From the NCBI RefSeq assembly GCF_002895945.1, contig NZ_NPZB01000001.1:945501-1009500 (forward strand): 64,000 nucleotides of DNA, given 5' to 3'. Under the pieces are notes generated by a model. The model was given only the letters and a program-made list of their open reading frames with translations. It was not told the origin of the DNA and searched no databases. Position 1 is the first letter of the stretch, and each line of letters opens with the position of its first letter. Of the stretch, positions 17,648-27,412 are shown in pieces. The stretch comes from Solilutibacter silvestris. GTDB taxonomy: Bacteria; Pseudomonadota; Gammaproteobacteria; Xanthomonadales; Xanthomonadaceae. The position numbers and the translations under genes are program-made.

Positions 17648-18825
17648 CAGAATCCCATGTACATGAACCACATCGCGGCCAGTGCATCCAGCACGATCAC
17701 CAGCGCGATCGATTGCACCACGCTGGCGGTGGTGCGTTCGCCCACCGATTGCGCGGTGCCTTCCACCTGCAGGCCTTGCAGGCAACCGATCAGGGCGATG
17801 ATCATCGCGAAGAACGGCGCCTTGGTGATGCCGACCACGAAGTGGCGAACCTCGATCGTGCTCTCCATGCGCGACATCCACGCCTGCATCGGGATGTCGA
17901 GGCTGATCGCGCCGACCGCCATGCCGCCGGCCAGGCCCGCCAGCATTGCCAGGAAGGTGAGCAGCGGCAACATCACCAGCAGCGCGATCACGCGCGGGAT
18001 CACCAGTACGTCGACCGGATCGAGGCCGAGCGTGCGCATCGCGTCGACTTCCTCGCGACTGACCATCGCGCCGATTTGCGCGGCAAACGCGCTGGCGGTG
18101 CGACCGGCCAGCAGGATCGCCGTCAGCAGCACGGCGAACTCGCGCAGGAAGGAGATGTCGACCAGTTCCACCACGAAGATGGTCGCGCCGAAATCCTTGA
18201 GCACATTGGCGCCGAGGAAGGCGATCACCGCACCGACCAGGAAGTTGAGCAGCAGGATCAGCGGCACCGCGTCGAGGCCGACCTGCTCCATCTGGAACAC
18301 CACCGAGGTCAAGCGGATCCGCTGCGGCTGGCCGACCAGGCGCACCATCTTCGCCAGCGTTTCGCCGAGGAAAGCGACCAGGGTGACGATCTGTTGCCAG
18401 TTGCGCACCACGCTGCGACCCATGCGATCGAGCGCGGCGAGGACGCCGTAATCGCGCGGTGGTTCAGGGCGGTCGTCCGAGACTTCGCGGATCGCTTCGA
18501 TCAGCGCGGCTTGGTTGTCATTGAAGCGGATCGCGTCTTCGCCGATGTTGGCGATGCGCGCCAGATGCAACAGCGCCAGAGCGCCCAGCGAATCCAGCGT
18601 GACGACGGCGCTGGCATCGATCGTGCGTGCCGGACCCGGCGTGGTGTCCTTGGTCAACGCGATGATCGTGTCGACGTGGCGCAGCGTCCAATCGCCGCCA
18701 AGCAACAGTGTGGCGCCGTCGCGGCGCAAGGTGGGGCGGGCAGTGGAATCCGGATCGGCCATGGTGTCGGGGAGCGGCAATCCTGCAAGCCTACCGCGTC
18801 GTTGCTGAGCGTTGTGTTGCGACAT
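17647..18825 (-). CDS. MlaE-family permease with fused N-terminal STAS domain
   Basis: The product has 392 residues. An N-terminal STAS-like segment (about 30-115, with TIDASAVVTLDSLGALALLHL) takes the place of a separate MlaB protein. The rest is the MlaE permease domain with several membrane helices and the conserved GRTASAFAAQIGAMVSREEVDAMRTLG region. The start at 18825 is preceded by AGGA; ATG 18762 is an alternative. This gene heads the four-gene transporter unit and is divergent from a ThrE-family gene only 8 bp away, so the promoters must overlap the coding ends. Confidence 0.92.
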   Translation of the reverse strand: MSQHNAQQRRGRLAGLPLPDTMADPDSTARPTLRRDGATLLLGGDWTLRHVDTIIALTKDTTPGPARTIDASAVVTLDSLGALALLHLARIANIGEDAIRFNDNQAALIEAIREVSDDRPEPPRDYGVLAALDRMGRSVVRNWQQIVTLVAFLGETLAKMVRLVGQPQRIRLTSVVFQMEQVGLDAVPLILLLNFLVGAVIAFLGANVLKDFGATIFVVELVDISFLREFAVLLTAILLAGRTASAFAAQIGAMVSREEVDAMRTLGLDPVDVLVIPRVIALLVMLPLLTFLAMLAGLAGGMAVGAISLDIPMQAWMSRMESTIEVRHFVVGITKAPFFAMIIALIGCLQGLQVEGTAQSVGERTTASVVQSIALVIVLDALAAMWFMYMGF

Positions 18826-18833
18826 GCGATCCT

Positions 18834-20084
18834 ATGCCGATGCCGTCGATTCCCGCCCATGCCGCACCGTTCCAGGCCCGTGTCGATTTTCTCGTCGCGC
18901 TGGCCACGCATCTCCACACCTGCGGCACCACCGCGCAACGCCTCGAAGGCGCGGTGCTGGGCATGGCGCGGCGGTTGAAGGTGGAATGTGAACCGTGGTC
19001 GAACCCGACCGGGATGATCCTGTCGTTCCGCGATCCCGCGCAGACGAGTCCGCTCACCGAAACGCGCGTGGTGCGGCTGAGTCCGGGCGATACCGATCTC
19101 TACCGGCTCAGTGAAACCGATCGCATCGCCGAGGAAGTGATCGACGGTCGCATCGATCCGAAGAAGGGCTACGAGGAACTGCGCGCACTGGATGCACGAC
19201 GCAAGCCGCAGCGGTTCTGGACGATGGTGGCGAGTTTCGGGTTGATCTCGCTGGCGATCGCCGCGGTGTTGCGCTTGCCGTGGCTGGATATCGCCACCGC
19301 CGGCGTCGCCGGGATGTTGATCGGCGGCTGGATGAATTACACCAACCGCCGCAGCGCGCTGAAGGAAAGCTCGGAGGCGATGGCCGGCATCCTCGCCGCG
19401 CTGGTGGCGATCCTGGTCGCGGCCTACGTCGGGCCGCTCAATCTCAACACCGTCATCATCGCGTCGCTGGTGGTGCTGCTGCCGGGCATGGCGTTCACCA
19501 ACGCCATCAACGAACTCACCAGCCAGCATCTGGTGTCGGGCACGGCGCGTTTCGCCGGTGCGTTGACGCTGATCCTCAAGCTCACCATCGGCGTGATGAT
19601 CGCGTTCGCCTGCACGGAGGCACTCGGTATCGATCCGCAGATCCGCTACGCGCGACCGCAGCCGGACTGGGTGGAATACGCCGGATTACTGCTCGCTGCG
19701 GCAACCTTCAGCGTGGTCTTCCGTGCCGATCGTCGCGATGTCCCGGTGGTGATGGCGGCGGCGATCGCCGGTTACCTGATTTCGCGTTTTGCCGGACAGG
19801 CGGGCGATGGCGTCGCCGGAACCTTCCTCGCCGCGTTCGCGATGACCGCCATCGGCAATGCCTGGGCGCGCCACTACAACCGACCGGGCGCGATCGTGCG
19901 ACTGCCGGGCATCATCATGCTGGTGCCGGGAAGCGCCAGCCTGCGCGGCCTGATGACGATGGTGCAGGAACAGAACGCATCGACCGGGCAGGCGGCGCTG
20001 CTGACGGTGCTCAACATCCTCGGCGCGCTGGTCGCCGGCCTGCTGTTCGGCAACCTGGTGATTTCGGCGCGTCGCAATCTCTGA
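18834..20084 (+). CDS. ThrE-family threonine/serine exporter
   Basis: The 416-residue membrane protein has a soluble N-terminal part (DFLVALATHLHTCGTTAQRLE, typical of the DUF1212 half) followed by about ten hydrophobic helices, including the second ThrE-like half (IVRLPGIIMLVPGSASLRG). ThrE proteins export threonine and serine. The start at 18834 (MPMPSIPAH) was chosen because further upstream the frame runs antisense into the permease gene; ATG 18840 is also possible. Substrate is inferred from the family only. Confidence 0.88.
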   Translation: MPMPSIPAHAAPFQARVDFLVALATHLHTCGTTAQRLEGAVLGMARRLKVECEPWSNPTGMILSFRDPAQTSPLTETRVVRLSPGDTDLYRLSETDRIAEEVIDGRIDPKKGYEELRALDARRKPQRFWTMVASFGLISLAIAAVLRLPWLDIATAGVAGMLIGGWMNYTNRRSALKESSEAMAGILAALVAILVAAYVGPLNLNTVIIASLVVLLPGMAFTNAINELTSQHLVSGTARFAGALTLILKLTIGVMIAFACTEALGIDPQIRYARPQPDWVEYAGLLLAAATFSVVFRADRRDVPVVMAAAIAGYLISRFAGQAGDGVAGTFLAAFAMTAIGNAWARHYNRPGAIVRLPGIIMLVPGSASLRGLMTMVQEQNASTGQAALLTVLNILGALVAGLLFGNLVISARRNL

Positions 20085-20097
20085 CGCACCACCTGCC

Positions 20098-20271
20098 TCA
20101 ACCGGTCTGGAAGTCCTTGCTGGAACCAGGAGGTGGTGGCGGTGCCACGGCCATCGCCAGCATGGGCGGTGGCGGCAGCTTCTTCTTGGCGGTAGCCGCC
20201 TTGTTGCCAGCGGCTTTCTTGGCTGCAGCTTTCTTCGGTGCAGCCTTTTTTGCGGTCTTCTTCGTGGTCAT
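20098..20271 (-). CDS. Small Lys/Ala-rich histone H1-like protein, 57 residues
   Basis: An ATG at 20271 opens a 57-codon frame ending at TGA 20098-20100. Residues 1-31 are almost only Lys, Ala and Thr, with repeated KKA and KKAA units like bacterial H1/Hc1-like tails. Residues 33-48 are Pro-rich (LPPPPMLAMAV, then five Pro), and the end is GSSKDFQTG. The high charge suggests nucleic-acid binding. Its 3' end lies 13 bp from the end of the ThrE-family gene, in convergent orientation. Function is not known; the repetitive lysine codons and clean start support a real gene. Confidence 0.65.
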   Translation of the reverse strand: MTTKKTAKKAAPKKAAAKKAAGNKAATAKKKLPPPPMLAMAVAPPPPPGSSKDFQTG

Positions 20272-20315
20272 GTCGCGTCCTTGGTCATGAGCTGGCGGAG
20301 AAGAATTCTCGCTCG

Positions 20316-22025
20316 TCAGGCACCGAGCCTGACGAGCAGTGCGTCACGGTCCAGCGACTCCGCTTCGCTGGCGCGACGGTGACGATACTCGAATTGGCCG
20401 GCAGCGAGGCCGCGCTCCGACACCACCACCCGATGCGGGATGCCGATCAGCTCCATGTCGGCGAACATCGAGCCGGGGCGCAGGCCGCGATCGTCCAGCA
20501 GGGTGTCGATGCCGCGTTGCTGCAATTCCTCGTACAAGGCTTCGGCGGCGGCAGTGACGGCGGGGTCGTTCTTGGGGTTGATCATGCACACCGCGACCGT
20601 CCACGGCGCCATCGTGTCGGGCCAGATGATGCCGGCGTCGTCGTGGTTCTGCTCGATCGCCGCGGCAACAATGCGCGAGACGCCGACGCCGTAGCAGCCC
20701 ATCAGCGGATGCACGGCGCGGCCATTGGCGTCGAGCACGGTAGCGTTCATCGCCTGCGAATACTTGTCACCCAATGCGAAGACGTGGCCGACCTCGATGC
20801 CGCGGGCGATGCCGAGCGTGCCGTGACCGTCGGGCGAGGGATCGCCGGCAATGACATTGCGGATGTCGGCGACTTCCGCTTCCGCCAGGTCGCGGCTCCA
20901 GTTGACGCCGGCGATGTGGAAGCCGGGCTTGTTGGCGCCGACCACGAAATCGGCCATCGCCGCCACGCTGCGATCAGCAATCACGCGGATCGGCTTCTTC
21001 GCGTTGAGCGGGCCAAGGAAGCCGGGTTCGCTGCCGAGGTGTTCCATGATCTCGTCTTCGGTCGCCATGCGGTATTCGCCGAGGCCAGCCAGTTTCGTCA
21101 ACTTGATCTCGTTGACGGCGTGATCGCCGCGCACCAGCGCCAGCACGAATTGATCGTTGCCATCGGCATCGACACCCATCACCGCGACCGACTTCACCGT
21201 GCGTTGCAGCGGAATGCCCATCAGCGCGGCGACGTCCTCGCAGGTCTTCTGAGTTGGCGTGGCGATGTCGCGCAATGCTTCCGTCGCGGCCGGACGCGCG
21301 CCCGGCGAAACCGCTTCGGCCAGTTCGACATTGGCGGCGTAATCGGAACCATCCGACCACGCCAGCGCGTCTTCGCCGGAGTTGGCCAGTACGTGGAATT
21401 CGTGCGAGGCAGTGCCGCCGATCGCGCCGGTATCGGCGAACACCGCGCGGAACTTCAAGCCGAGGCGGGTGAAGATGCGGGTGTAAGCGTCGTACATCGT
21501 GCGATAGCCTGCATCCAGTGATGCGGCATCGAGGTGGAAGGAATAGGCATCCTTCATCACGAATTCGCGCGCGCGCATCACCCCGAAGCGCGGACGGATT
21601 TCGTCGCGGAACTTGGTGCTGATCTGGTAGAGATTGATCGGCAGCTGCTTGTAGCTGGTCAGCTCGTTGCGCGCGAACTCGGTCACCGCTTCCTCGGCGG
21701 TGGGGCTGAAGCAGTATTCCTGCTCCTTGCGATCCTTGATCTTCAGCAGTTGTCCGCCGAACTTCTGCCAGCGCCCGGTTTCCTCCCACAAATCCATGGG
21801 CTGGATCAGCGGCAGCGCCATCTCGATCGCGCCGGCGCGGTTCATCTCCTCGCGGACGATGCCTTCGACCTTGCGCATCACCCGCAGTCCCAGCGGCGAC
21901 CAGGTGTAGAGGCCAGCAGCGAGCTTGCGAATCATCCCGGCCTTCAGCATCAGGCGATGGCTGATGATCTCGGCCTCGGCGGGGGTTTCTTTCTCGGTCC
22001 TGAGGTGGAATTGCGACAGGCGCAT
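20316..22025 (-). CDS. proS: Prolyl-tRNA synthetase
   Basis: This 569-residue class II aminoacyl-tRNA synthetase charges tRNA-Pro. The N-terminal [19 protein letters not shown] is the standard start of the bacterial (long) ProS, so I chose ATG 22025; a further ATG at 22064 would add 13 residues. Motif 1 lies around [18 protein letters not shown], motif 2 around [21 protein letters not shown], and motif 3 in [14 protein letters not shown]. Between motifs 2 and 3 is the editing (INS) domain. It is divergent from pssA. Confidence 0.97.
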   Translation of the reverse strand: MRLSQFHLRTEKETPAEAEIISHRLMLKAGMIRKLAAGLYTWSPLGLRVMRKVEGIVREEMNRAGAIEMALPLIQPMDLWEETGRWQKFGGQLLKIKDRKEQEYCFSPTAEEAVTEFARNELTSYKQLPINLYQISTKFRDEIRPRFGVMRAREFVMKDAYSFHLDAASLDAGYRTMYDAYTRIFTRLGLKFRAVFADTGAIGGTASHEFHVLANSGEDALAWSDGSDYAANVELAEAVSPGARPAATEALRDIATPTQKTCEDVAALMGIPLQRTVKSVAVMGVDADGNDQFVLALVRGDHAVNEIKLTKLAGLGEYRMATEDEIMEHLGSEPGFLGPLNAKKPIRVIADRSVAAMADFVVGANKPGFHIAGVNWSRDLAEAEVADIRNVIAGDPSPDGHGTLGIARGIEVGHVFALGDKYSQAMNATVLDANGRAVHPLMGCYGVGVSRIVAAAIEQNHDDAGIIWPDTMAPWTVAVCMINPKNDPAVTAAAEALYEELQQRGIDTLLDDRGLRPGSMFADMELIGIPHRVVVSERGLAAGQFEYRHRRASEAESLDRDALLVRLGA

Positions 22026-22108
22026 TTGCGCGATTTCCCGAACGACAACCGTGGATTGTGCCATGCAGCAGCCAGACAGGCTTCCGCAGGGGCGATACAC
22101 TGCCGCGG

Positions 22109-22873
22109 ATGACTGACAAGACCCCGTCGCCCGCGCGCCGCAGCGTCTACCTGCTGCCCAACCTGTTCACCACCGGAGCACTGTTCTCCGGCTTTTACTC
22201 GATCATTGCCTCGTCGCAGGGGCTGGTGGAGCACGCCTGCATCGCCATCTTCATCGCCGCCATCCTCGATGGGCTGGATGGCCGCGTCGCGCGCCTGACC
22301 AATACCCAGAGCGAATTTGGCGTGCAGTACGACTCGCTGTCCGACCTGATCAGTTTCGGCATGGCGCCGGCGCTGCTGGTCTACCACTGGTCGCTGGAAT
22401 CGCTGCGCGACCAGGGCGCGACCGCCGGCAAGCTCGGCTGGCTGGCGGCCTTCCTCTACGCGGCCTGTGCGGCGCTGCGGCTGGCGCGCTTCAACAGCCA
22501 GGTCGGCAGCGTCGACAAGCGCTGGTTCATCGGGCTCGCCAGCCCGGCGGCGGCGGCGGTGCTGGCGAGCTTCGTGTGGACATTCCACGGACTGGGCTGG
22601 ACCGATGGTGATGAATTGAGCCTGCCGATCCTGGCGCTGACGGTGATCGTCGCGCTGCTGATGGTGAGCCGCGTGCGCTACACCAGCTTCAAGGGCAGTA
22701 GTGACGGGCCGCGCTCGGAGCGTGTGCCGTTCGTGGTACTGGTGCTGGTGGTGATCGCGTTGATCGCGCTGGCACTGGCGCCTGCGCGCACCTTGCTATG
22801 TGTCTTCGGACTGTATGCATTGTCGGGGCCGGTGATGCTGTTGAAGCGGCGCCGGCCGGGAGCGACTGCATGA
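22109..22873 (+). CDS. pssA: CDP-diacylglycerol-serine O-phosphatidyltransferase
   Basis: PssA makes phosphatidylserine, the precursor of phosphatidylethanolamine. The 254-residue membrane protein contains the CDP-alcohol phosphatidyltransferase signature DG-x2-AR-x8-G-x3-D-x3-D, here [15 protein letters not shown] and VQYDSLSD, within several hydrophobic helices. The [11 protein letters not shown] start at 22109 has no Shine-Dalgarno sequence. A TACACT hexamer ends 7 nt before the ATG, so the mRNA may be leaderless. The stop overlaps the next gene (ATGA). Confidence 0.94.
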   Translation: MTDKTPSPARRSVYLLPNLFTTGALFSGFYSIIASSQGLVEHACIAIFIAAILDGLDGRVARLTNTQSEFGVQYDSLSDLISFGMAPALLVYHWSLESLRDQGATAGKLGWLAAFLYAACAALRLARFNSQVGSVDKRWFIGLASPAAAAVLASFVWTFHGLGWTDGDELSLPILALTVIVALLMVSRVRYTSFKGSSDGPRSERVPFVVLVLVVIALIALALAPARTLLCVFGLYALSGPVMLLKRRRPGATA

Positions 22874-23151
22874 GTTGGGATGCCTTCCAGCGCGAAGCGT
22901 TGGCGGAACTCGGGATCGAGGTCTATGCGCTGGGCGGCACGTCCGCCGCGCCTGAGCTGATCGATGCGCCTGTCGCGAATTCGTCCGCGCAAACCGCCGA
23001 TGTGTTGTTGCGTCACCTGTTGAAGGCGGCGGGCGGCGATGCGCGCGAACAGGACGTGCTGGCGTTGGCGCAGCCGTTGTCGGGATTGCGCGGCAATGCC
23101 GCCGCCAAGCGCGCGTTGTGGCCATTGCTGAGGGGAATGCGACGGCTGTGA
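22870..23151 (+). CDS. Small protein, candidate DNA polymerase III psi subunit
   Basis: The product has 93 residues. It is not obviously assignable from one motif. The N terminus ([21 protein letters not shown]) follows the pattern of HolD psi proteins, whose N-terminal peptide has a short helix then LGI-x2-W/Y-x-L and binds chi. In E. coli holD also lies directly upstream of, and overlaps, rimI, as here (GTGA at 23148). It is shorter than E. coli psi (137 residues). It overlaps pssA by 4 bp, so all three genes are coupled. The psi assignment is inference from the short motif and position. Confidence 0.6.
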   Translation: MSWDAFQREALAELGIEVYALGGTSAAPELIDAPVANSSAQTADVLLRHLLKAAGGDAREQDVLALAQPLSGLRGNAAAKRALWPLLRGMRRL

Positions 23152-23633
23152 GCGCGGTGACGACGCCACCGCCGATGCCGGCAGGCCGTTTGCGCCCGAT
23201 CCGCGAGAGTGATCTCGATGCGGTGATGGCGGTGGAGGAACGCGGGTATCCGCATCCGTGGTCGCGCGCAGTGTTCCGCGATTGCCTGCGCGCCGGGTAT
23301 TCGGCATGGATGCTGGAAGACGGTGTCGGCGAGGTGCTCGGTTACGGCGTGCTGAGCCACGCGCTCGACGAATGCCATTTGCTGAATCTGTGCGTCGATC
23401 CGCGGGTGCAGTCGCGCGGGGTGGGGCGATCGTTGTTGATGTCGCTGCTGCAATTGGCACGTGCGCGCGGCGCGCGACAGATGTTCCTGGAAGTACGGCC
23501 GTCGAACACGCGTGCGGTCGCGCTGTACCACGACATCGGCTTCAACGAGATCGGGCGGCGCCCGCGCTATTACCCCGCCGCAAATGGTCAGCGCGAAGAC
23601 GCGATCGTGATGGCGATGGAGTTGTTGGATTAG
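23148..23633 (+). CDS. rimI: Ribosomal protein S18 alanine N-acetyltransferase
   Basis: This 161-residue GNAT acetyltransferase transfers acetyl from acetyl-CoA to the N-terminal alanine of protein S18 in the family archetype. The acetyl-CoA-binding loop VDPRVQSRGVGRSLL and the C-terminal LYHDIGFNEIGRRPRYYP are clear RimI features. The start is GTG 23148, overlapping the preceding stop. It ends the pssA-psi-rimI unit and is followed by a structured convergent intergenic repeat. Confidence 0.92.
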   Translation: MSAVTTPPPMPAGRLRPIRESDLDAVMAVEERGYPHPWSRAVFRDCLRAGYSAWMLEDGVGEVLGYGVLSHALDECHLLNLCVDPRVQSRGVGRSLLMSLLQLARARGARQMFLEVRPSNTRAVALYHDIGFNEIGRRPRYYPAANGQREDAIVMAMELLD

Positions 23634-23672
23634 CACGCGCGTGGCCCGCGGGCGGCCCGCCCACTGCGCGGG

Positions 23673-23883
23673 ACGCCGTAAATACGTCCATGTAGGCTCG
23701 ACTCGGCATCCTGCCTCGTATGCCCGCGCATCGGGCAGGCCACCCACTGGCCGCGCGCGTGTTGTGGCTTTTAGAAAGAGCGAAAAACTCGCCACCGGCG
23801 GCGCCAGCGCGGTTCGTCCGTATGGCCGACCATTCCGCAGCATGGATGCTGCGGCTGAGCCTACATGGATGTATTCACGGCGT
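23673..23883. repeat. Long imperfect inverted repeat in the rimI/valS convergent gap
   Basis: The left arm at 23673-23699 and the right arm at 23857-23883 are reverse complements over 27 bp with two mismatches, both C/T changes that would still allow G:U pairs in RNA. Between them lie a perfect 9-bp hairpin (23835-23854) and two GC-rich blocks sharing CCCACTG. The 296-bp gap between rimI and valS holds this element and no convincing gene. Confidence 0.75.
23835..23854. repeat. Perfect 9-bp hairpin inside the inverted-repeat element
   Basis: CCGCAGCAT at 23835-23843 is followed by GG and then its exact reverse complement ATGCTGCGG at 23846-23854. No T-run follows on either strand, so this is not a standard terminator. 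It sits just inside the right arm of the larger inverted repeat. Confidence 0.7.
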
Positions 23884-23924
23884 GTCGGCCATATGGACAA
23901 CCGACGCAGGCGCACAGCCGGGCG
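23876..23924. repeat. Dispersed intergenic repeat, copy 1
   Basis: This 49-bp block starts CACGGCGTGTCGGC and ends GCCGGGCG. It aligns with 50764-50810 with seven or eight differences including two one-base gaps. It overlaps the right arm of the large inverted repeat and ends 6 bp before the valS stop codon, in a convergent gap. Confidence 0.7.
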
Positions 23925-23929
23925 ATGAA

Positions 23930-26719
23930 TCACCCCAACCGCGCGCGCTGTCCCGCCAACGCATCACGCTGCGAGGTCCACTCGACCAGACGCTGGCGCT
24001 CCTGCTCCACCACTTGCGCCGGTGCCTTGCCCTCAAACGCTGCGAGCTTGTTCTGCGACTTCGTCAGCTCCGCTTCGACGCGCTTGAGCTCCTTGTCGAG
24101 GCGCACGCGTTCGGCATCGAGATCGACCAGCCCTTCCAGCGGCACGAACAGATCGAGATCGCCGACGCGTGCAGTCGCCGCAGCTGGCGGTTCACCAGTG
24201 AGTGGCTCGATGTGATCGATGCGGGCGAGGAAACGCAACGCCGCATCGAAGCACGACAAACGGGCAGCATCGCCATCGCTTCCGCCGCGCACCAGCAACG
24301 AAACTTGCTTCGCCGGCGAGATCGCGAGTTCGCTGCGGACGCGCCGCAATGCCGTCACCATCGACTTCAGCCACTCGATATCGTCACTGGCCTGGCCGAA
24401 CGCGGTGGCATCGAAATCGGGTGCCTGCGGATATGGCTGGATCATGATGCTGCCGGACTTGCCGAGCTTCGGTGCGACCGACTGCCACAGCTCCTCGCTG
24501 ACGAACGGCACCAGCGGATGCAGCAGGCACAACAGACGTTCCAGCACGAACAGCAGCGTGTGGCGGGTGGAATCGGCCGCGGCCTTGTCATCGCCATTGA
24601 GCGCCGGCTTCGACAATTCCACGAACCAGTCACAGAACTGGTTCCAGGCGAATTCGTACAGCGTCTGCGCCAGCAGGTCGAAGCGGTAGTTGGCGAAATG
24701 CTCGGCTGCCTCGGCGCTGGTCTTCGCCAGTTGCGCGAGGATCCACTGTTCGGCATCGGTCCGCGGCTGCGGCGCACCTTCGAAACGCACATCGTCGCCG
24801 ACGTTCATCAGCACAAAGCGCGTGGCGTTCCACAACTTGTTGCAGAAATTCCGGTAGCCATCGGCACGCGCCAGATCGAACTTGATGTCACGGCCGGGGC
24901 CGGCCAGCGCGCACATGGTGAAACGCAATGCGTCGGCGCCGTGCGCGGCGATGCCGTCGGGGAATTCCTTGCGCGTGGCCTTCTCGATCTTCGGCGCGTC
25001 CTGCGGCTTCAGCAGTCCGCTGGTGCGCTTGGCGACCAGCGTGTCGGCGCTGATGCCGTCGATGATGTCGATCGGATCAAGCACATTGCCCTTCGACTTC
25101 GACATTTTCTGGCCGTCCTTGTCGCGGACGAGGCCGGTGATGTAGACGTCGCGGAACGGCACTTCACCGGTCAGCGCGTCGGTCATCATGATCATCCGCG
25201 CAACCCAGAAGAAGATGATGTCGAAGCCGGTCACCAGCACATTGGTCGGCAAGTGCTGGTCGAAGCCACGCTCCTGCATCGCCGCAGCATTCGGCCAGCC
25301 CATGGTGCTGATTGGCCAGATTGCCGAGGAGAACCACGTTTCCAGCACGTCGTTGTCCTGGCGCAATTCCGGTGCGGTGCCACCGTGTTTCGCGGCGGCC
25401 TGCACGCGTGCTTCGGCTTCGTCGCGCGCGACATAAATATGGCCGGCATCGTCGAACCATGCCGGGATGCGATGACCCCACCATAGCTGGCGACTGATCG
25501 TCCAATCCTGGATGTTCTCCATCCAGTGGCGATAGGTGTTGATCCAGTTCGGCGGCACGAACTTCACCGAGCCGTTCTCGACCAGTTCGAGTCCGCGCTT
25601 GGCAAGATCGTCCATCTTCACGAACCACTGGTCGGTGAGATAGGGCTCGATCACCTGGCCGCTGCGATCGCCACGCGGCACCTGCAGGCGATGCGGTTTG
25701 GTTTCGACCAGATGACCCTGTGCTTCGAGATCGGCGAGCACGATCTTGCGCGCGGCATTGCGGTCGAGGCTGCGATATTGTTCCGGCGCGTTGTCGTTGA
25801 TGCTGGCGATATCGGTGAAGATGTTGATCAACGGCAGATGGTGGCGCTGGCCGACGGCATAGTCGTTGAAGTCGTGCGCGGGCGTGACCTTGACCACGCC
25901 AGTGCCGAATTCGCGATCGACGTAATCGTCGGCGATTACCGGGATCTCGCGGCCCCCCAGCGGCAGGCGCACGCGCTTGCCGACCAGCGCGCTGTAGCGC
26001 TCATCTTCCGGATGCACCATTACCGCGGTATCGCCGAGCATGGTTTCCGGGCGCGTGGTCGCGACGACGACGTGGTCGGGTTGGCCCGGTTCGGGATCGA
26101 TCACGTCATAGCGGATCGACCACAGGTGGCCGTTCTCTTCCTCGCTTACCACTTCGAGGTCGGACACCGCGGTCTGCAGCACCGGATCCCAGTTCACCAG
26201 GCGCTGGCCGCGATAGATCAGGCCGCGCTCGAACAGGCGCACGAAGGTTTCGATCACCGCGCCCGAGGGACCGTCGTCCATCGTGAAGGTCTTGCGCGAC
26301 CAGTCGCCGGACGCGCCGAGGCGACGCATTTGCCGCTCGATGGTGTCGCCGGATTGTTCCTTCCATTCCCACACTTTCTCGATGAATTTTTCGCGTCCCA
26401 GCGAGTCGCGCGTGTCGCCTGTACCTGCGATGGCGAGATTGCGCGAGACCACCATTTCGGTGGCGATGCCGGCGTGGTCGCTGCCGACCTGCCACAGCGT
26501 GCGGAAGCCGCGCATGCGGTGATAGCGCACCAGCGCGTCCATCAACGAATGCTGGAAGGCGTGGCCCATGTGCAGCGTGCCGGTAACGTTCGGCGGTGGC
26601 AGCAGGATGGTGTAGGGCGCACCGTCGCCGTGCGGCGCGAACATGCCGGAAGCTTCCCACTGCTGGTACAGGCGGGTTTCGATGTCGGCGGGTTGGTAGC
26701 TCTGGGCGAGAGTGGTCAT
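23930..26719 (-). CDS. valS: Valyl-tRNA synthetase
   Basis: This 929-residue class I synthetase charges tRNA-Val. The HIGH motif appears in [15 protein letters not shown] near the N terminus and the KMSKS motif is at residues 538-542. The C-terminal segment with [21 protein letters not shown] is the ValRS coiled-coil arm. It follows pepA, holC and a small membrane-protein gene on the same strand, the usual proteobacterial pepA-holC-valS order. Its 3' end meets a repeat-rich convergent gap. Confidence 0.98.
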   Translation of the reverse strand: MTTLAQSYQPADIETRLYQQWEASGMFAPHGDGAPYTILLPPPNVTGTLHMGHAFQHSLMDALVRYHRMRGFRTLWQVGSDHAGIATEMVVSRNLAIAGTGDTRDSLGREKFIEKVWEWKEQSGDTIERQMRRLGASGDWSRKTFTMDDGPSGAVIETFVRLFERGLIYRGQRLVNWDPVLQTAVSDLEVVSEEENGHLWSIRYDVIDPEPGQPDHVVVATTRPETMLGDTAVMVHPEDERYSALVGKRVRLPLGGREIPVIADDYVDREFGTGVVKVTPAHDFNDYAVGQRHHLPLINIFTDIASINDNAPEQYRSLDRNAARKIVLADLEAQGHLVETKPHRLQVPRGDRSGQVIEPYLTDQWFVKMDDLAKRGLELVENGSVKFVPPNWINTYRHWMENIQDWTISRQLWWGHRIPAWFDDAGHIYVARDEAEARVQAAAKHGGTAPELRQDNDVLETWFSSAIWPISTMGWPNAAAMQERGFDQHLPTNVLVTGFDIIFFWVARMIMMTDALTGEVPFRDVYITGLVRDKDGQKMSKSKGNVLDPIDIIDGISADTLVAKRTSGLLKPQDAPKIEKATRKEFPDGIAAHGADALRFTMCALAGPGRDIKFDLARADGYRNFCNKLWNATRFVLMNVGDDVRFEGAPQPRTDAEQWILAQLAKTSAEAAEHFANYRFDLLAQTLYEFAWNQFCDWFVELSKPALNGDDKAAADSTRHTLLFVLERLLCLLHPLVPFVSEELWQSVAPKLGKSGSIMIQPYPQAPDFDATAFGQASDDIEWLKSMVTALRRVRSELAISPAKQVSLLVRGGSDGDAARLSCFDAALRFLARIDHIEPLTGEPPAAATARVGDLDLFVPLEGLVDLDAERVRLDKELKRVEAELTKSQNKLAAFEGKAPAQVVEQERQRLVEWTSQRDALAGQRARLG

Positions 26720-26752
26720 GCGATTCGGGGACGCGAAAGTGTGTGGATTGGA

Positions 26753-26941
26753 TCAGCTGCGCAGCGCGCGACGGATCTTCTGGTCGGTGTGGTACTGGCT
26801 GACGGCGTAGGCGGCCCAGATCGCGGCCGGCACCCAGCCGATCAGGGTGATCTGCAGGATCAGGCAGACGATGCCCGCGAACGGACGCCCGATGGTGAAG
26901 AAGGCGAACCAGGGCAGCAGCAGGGCGATCAGCAGGCGCAT
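26753..26941 (-). CDS. YqaE/Pmp3-family small membrane protein
   Basis: The product is 62 residues with two hydrophobic helices, MRLLIALLLPWFAFFTIG and CLILQITLIGWVPAAIWAAY, joined by RPFAGIV. This two-helix pattern ending in WVPAAIWA and a charged tail is the UPF0057 (YqaE/Pmp3) family, which is stress-linked in yeast and plants but of unclear role in bacteria. It lies between holC and valS, 33 bp upstream of the valS start, and is probably co-transcribed with them. Confidence 0.85.
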   Translation of the reverse strand: MRLLIALLLPWFAFFTIGRPFAGIVCLILQITLIGWVPAAIWAAYAVSQYHTDQKIRRALRS

Positions 26942-26986
26942 CGGGAGTCTCTTGGTTTGGAGCGGGCGAACGACATGTCCGTCCGC

Positions 26987-27412
26987 TTACATGTCGTGCT
27001 TTTTCACGTCGAAGCCGCGCGACTGGTAGTGCTTCCAGCGTTCGCGCAGCGGTGCGCGCGCGGCCGGATCGGCGGGCACGACTTCCAGCACGCGATCGAA
27101 CGTGCCTTCGACCGCGGCATCACGCAGGTTGATCACCAGCGGACGCAACGCGGCATCGCTGCCGGGCGCGGCGATCAGCACCACCGCTTCATCCTCGTCA
27201 TCGTCGCTGCCGGCGATCTGGTGCGGGATGTAGGCGTCGGGATCGAACGACCACAGCAGGTCGTCGAGCGCTTCGGCCTGCGCGCCATCGCGCGCCAGCA
27301 CCAGGGTGTAGAGATTGGCGTCGAAGGCCTTGCGGGCGAGCTCGCACACCAGCAGCAGCGGTTCCTCGCGGAAGCGCGGCTTGTCGATCAGATAGAAGTC
27401 GGCGCGCGCCAT
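26987..27412 (-). CDS. holC: DNA polymerase III subunit chi
   Basis: Chi links the clamp-loader complex to SSB at the replication fork, through psi. The 141-residue protein has the family features ADFYLIDKPRF at the N terminus and the region LDDLLWSFDPDAYIPHQIAG, in which E. coli chi also reads W-x-F-x5-F-x-PH. The start at 27412 overlaps the pepA stop (ATGA). Here an acidic DDDEDE stretch follows the PHQ motif. Its usual partner psi may be encoded at 22870-23151. Confidence 0.92.
   Translation of the reverse strand: MARADFYLIDKPRFREEPLLLVCELARKAFDANLYTLVLARDGAQAEALDDLLWSFDPDAYIPHQIAGSDDDEDEAVVLIAAPGSDAALRPLVINLRDAAVEGTFDRVLEVVPADPAARAPLRERWKHYQSRGFDVKKHDM

Noticed and set aside
20316-22112. 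Antisense frames through proS on the plus strand
   Set aside because: Their products are low-complexity His/Arg/Val-rich shadows of the conserved synthetase.
23641-23928. Open frame of 95 codons in the rimI/valS gap
   Set aside because: It spans the inverted-repeat element and translates to Arg-rich sequence with no domain or ribosome binding site. The repeat explains the openness.
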